Shown piece by piece: positions 61,827 through 64,000 of a stretch of DNA of 64,000 nucleotides. Each line of letters starts with the position of its first letter. Within the stretch, counting starts at the first letter, position 1. Origin of the DNA: Dyadobacter soli (GTDB lineage: Bacteria; Bacteroidota; Bacteroidia; Cytophagales; Spirosomataceae); the NCBI RefSeq assembly GCF_900101885.1, contig NZ_FNAN01000031.1:1-64000 (forward strand), written 5' to 3'. The position numbers and the translations under genes were made by a program. The notes beneath the pieces are model-generated. The model saw only the letters and a list, made by a program, of their open reading frames with translations, was not told where the DNA came from and did not search any database.

Positions 61827-64000
61827 TTAAAAGGACAGGGTTGCGCCGATCGTCCACGTGCGTGCCTGCGGGTATTGCGCGTAGTCGACATTCAGCTGGT
61901 TGTACAATCCGGCCGCCTTGTCACCGCCTACATAACCCAGTTCGGGGTTCAAGCCGGTGTATTTCGTGATCGTAAACACATTTTGCCCGGTAATGTAAAT
62001 CCTTGCCTGCGACAGTTTCACTTTCTCGATCACGGTTTTCGGAATGCTGTAACCTAATGTGAAATTTTTCAACCGGAAGAAATCACCTTTCTCGATAAAC
62101 AGGTCGGAAGGACGGAAGTTGCGGTTCGGGTTGTCGATGCTCACGCGCGGCACGGTGTTGCTGGTACCTGCCCCATTCCAGCGCTCGTTTGCTTCCTGAT
62201 ACAAATTGAAAGAATAGCTCGCATCAAGGCCCTGCATACGGTCGGCATTGAAGATCGATACACCGCCTACACCTACGAAGAACAGGTTGAAGTCAAATCC
62301 TTTGTAATTCAAACCTGCATTCAGACCATAATTGATTTTCGGCTGGGGGCTTCCAATGATCGTCCGGTCCTTATCATCGACAATGCCGTCACCATTCAAA
62401 TCCATGAAACGAACGTCGCCGGGATGGATCTGCCCGTTGGTTTTGCGGGAGTCACTGGCAATGTTCGGGTCGGAGTCGATTTCCGCCTGGCTTTGGTACA
62501 AACCATCCGCTTTATACCCATAAAATGTACCGTAAGGATGGTTCTCGTATGTGCGCACAATCTCCTGCTGCCCGCGGCCGTACAGCTGCGACGCAAGGAA
62601 ACCGCCCGGCGTGGCGAGCTGCGTAATGCGGTTTTTGATCAACGTCGCGTTACCGCTCACATTCAGGGTCAGGTCGCCGAACGAGTGGCGGTAAGAAGCT
62701 TCGATTTCAACACCTTTATTACGCAACTGACCAATATTCTGATCCGGAATAATAGAAGTACCGATCGTTCCCACAGACGGCGGGGCGAGCAGCATTTTCT
62801 TGGTATCCTTGATAAAATAGTTAACAGAGAGGTACAATGCATTTTTCCAAAGCCCCGCTTCTACGCCGAAGTTGCTCATTTCCGCCGTTTCCCACCCGAT
62901 TTGCAGGTTAGCCAGGCGGCTCTGCGCAGCACCCGAGATCGGGTTTTGCGTGCCGCCCGCACCTAATGCGTAGCGGTAAGACGAGTTGATCAACGCCAGG
63001 TATTGCAGCGAGTTCACGTTCTGGTTACCCAGCTGGCCCCAGCCGCCCGTCAGCTTGAAGTTGCTGAAAACCGGTAATGCGTTTTTGAAGAAATCTTCTT
63101 CCGAAAGCCGCCATCCCAGTGAGAATGCCGGGAAATACCCCCAGCGATTGCCCGGCGCGAATTTCGACGATCCATCCGAACGGAATGTGGCCGTAAGCAA
63201 ATAGCGGTCCATAAACGAGTAGTTGGCACGACCAAACCAGGACGCCAGGGCGTCGTAGCTGCGGTTACCGTCCTCGCCCGCTACCGACACGATCGTTCCG
63301 GCATATTGCAGGTAGCGCAATGTAGGATCTTCGCTCGCGAAATCGCGGCCACGTTGTCTGGAAGAGATACTGTTGAATGTCTGCGAAGTATAACCACCCA
63401 CCAGGTTCAGGCTGTGCGCACTGAATTTTTTGTCATATGAAAGGAAATACTCTTGCAGGAACGACCAGTATTTACCATGCGTCAGATCAAGCTGGTTATA
63501 GGAATTGGTACGAAACTGGTCATTGATTTTTACCTCGAAATTCGTGCTTTCTGAGAAAGTCGCGTCCATAGCGAGATTTGCGCGCAGTTTCAGGCCTTTC
63601 AGGATTTCAAGCTCGCCGGTGAGACTACCCAAAATGCGGTTACGGATATTGTTCTGATCCTGCGTATCGACGGTGAAAATAGGGTTATTGATGTCTCCGA
63701 ATGCGCCGATACCTTTTGTGGAACTATACGAACCGTCTCCATTGCGGATAGGCAGGCCCGGATGAAAACGAATGGCGCTCCACAACAAACCCGTTTGAGA
63801 CGATGTCGTGTTCGGCGAGGTGTTATGCGTATTCGTGAATTGAAGGTTCTGCCCGATTTTCAGCCTCGAACCGATTTTGTGATCCGAATTGACGCGGAAT
63901 GTATACCTTTTATAATAGGACTTACCAATAATACCCTTTTCATTGTAATAACCACCCGAAATCGAGAACGACGAATACTTGCCGCCTCCGCGGATCGCCG
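61827..64000 (-). CDS. SusC/RagA-family TonB-dependent transporter (locus 2), N-terminus outside window
   Basis: The frame is open without a stop from the window end to TAA at 61827. At least 724 residues: the end of the plug/early barrel (KGIIGKSYYKRYTFRVNSDH), barrel strands (RYLLTATFRSDGSSKFAPGN, AFSLGWRLSEEDFFKN, VGVGGVSIFNADRMQG) and the terminal strand RTWTIGATLSF. No start should be called inside the window; the TTG at 63788 is internal. It pairs with the SusD gene 42 bases downstream, and the lipoprotein and FG-GAP genes follow. Confidence 0.93.
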   Translation of the reverse strand, partial: AIRGGGKYSSFSISGGYYNEKGIIGKSYYKRYTFRVNSDHKIGSRLKIGQNLQFTNTHNTSPNTTSSQTGLLWSAIRFHPGLPIRNGDGSYSSTKGIGAFGDINNPIFTVDTQDQNNIRNRILGSLTGELEILKGLKLRANLAMDATFSESTNFEVKINDQFRTNSYNQLDLTHGKYWSFLQEYFLSYDKKFSAHSLNLVGGYTSQTFNSISSRQRGRDFASEDPTLRYLQYAGTIVSVAGEDGNRSYDALASWFGRANYSFMDRYLLTATFRSDGSSKFAPGNRWGYFPAFSLGWRLSEEDFFKNALPVFSNFKLTGGWGQLGNQNVNSLQYLALINSSYRYALGAGGTQNPISGAAQSRLANLQIGWETAEMSNFGVEAGLWKNALYLSVNYFIKDTKKMLLAPPSVGTIGTSIIPDQNIGQLRNKGVEIEASYRHSFGDLTLNVSGNATLIKNRITQLATPGGFLASQLYGRGQQEIVRTYENHPYGTFYGYKADGLYQSQAEIDSDPNIASDSRKTNGQIHPGDVRFMDLNGDGIVDDKDRTIIGSPQPKINYGLNAGLNYKGFDFNLFFVGVGGVSIFNADRMQGLDASYSFNLYQEANERWNGAGTSNTVPRVSIDNPNRNFRPSDLFIEKGDFFRLKNFTLGYSIPKTVIEKVKLSQARIYITGQNVFTITKYTGLNPELGYVGGDKAAGLYNQLNVDYAQYPQARTWTIGATLSF

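Noticed and set aside
61827-63788. Treating the TTG at 63788 as the start of the second SusC
   Set aside because: The frame is open and SusC-like to the window end; the true start lies outside.

Overview
The window looks like chromosomal DNA of a Bacteroidota member of the Cytophagales/Spirosomataceae type (Dyadobacter-like). This is inferred from moderate GC, two SusC/SusD pairs, type IX secretion (T9SS) C-terminal sorting domains, DUF4199 + LuxR and DUF983 genes, a Bacteroidota-style kdp locus, and the absence of strong Shine-Dalgarno sequences. No species call is possible from the sequence alone. No rRNA, tRNA or CRISPR array was seen.

Region by region. 1-787: the right end of an ISL3/ISAon1-type insertion sequence that has run into a YoeB toxin gene and replaced its catalytic C-terminus, followed by the intact antitoxin gene. 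854-7126: arabinose-isomerase-family gene, a small lipoprotein, and a treZ-glgX (treX) pair. 7374-14357: a signalling island (receiver-kinase, CHASE3/GAF hybrid kinase with three receivers, single-domain regulator, CheR, receiver-less CheB). 14461-23799: DUF983, AraC, di-haem peroxidase + purple acid phosphatase, a 24-residue-repeat surface protein, DUF4199 + membrane-tethered LuxR. 23917-35156: a complete K+ uptake locus on the minus strand (NtrC-type regulator, microprotein, KdpF, KdpA, KdpB, KdpC, porin, small unknown, KdpD sensor half, separate histidine kinase). It has a sigma-54-type promoter candidate and a YoeB toxin-antitoxin cassette inserted on the opposite strand between kdpB and kdpC. 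35285-38359: receiver, YceI, SDR and AraC genes. 38651-42488: a tight four-gene operon coupling a cyclic-nucleotide-domain histidine kinase to a receiver/thioredoxin-reductase-like fusion and a UBP-type zinc finger. 42606-46344: DUF72 and DNA ligase D. 46595-56015: polysaccharide utilisation locus 1 (SusC, SusD, three-Y/LuxR regulator, GH30 glycosidase broken by one in-frame stop). 56256-64000: locus 2 (SusC cut by the window edge, SusD, lipoprotein, FG-GAP/ASPIC protein).

The most notable new-looking points are: (1) the redox/phosphorelay operon at 38651-42488; (2) the kdp promoter, its leading 27-residue microprotein and the antisense toxin-antitoxin insertion; (3) an identical 12-mer, GTAGTAATGTAG, found twice before susC and once in the regulator/GH30 intergenic region, a candidate operator for the local regulator; (4) the single-codon interruption of GH30 between its two catalytic glutamates; (5) several families of palindromic or octameric interspersed repeats, one of which supplies the stop codon of a neighbouring gene.
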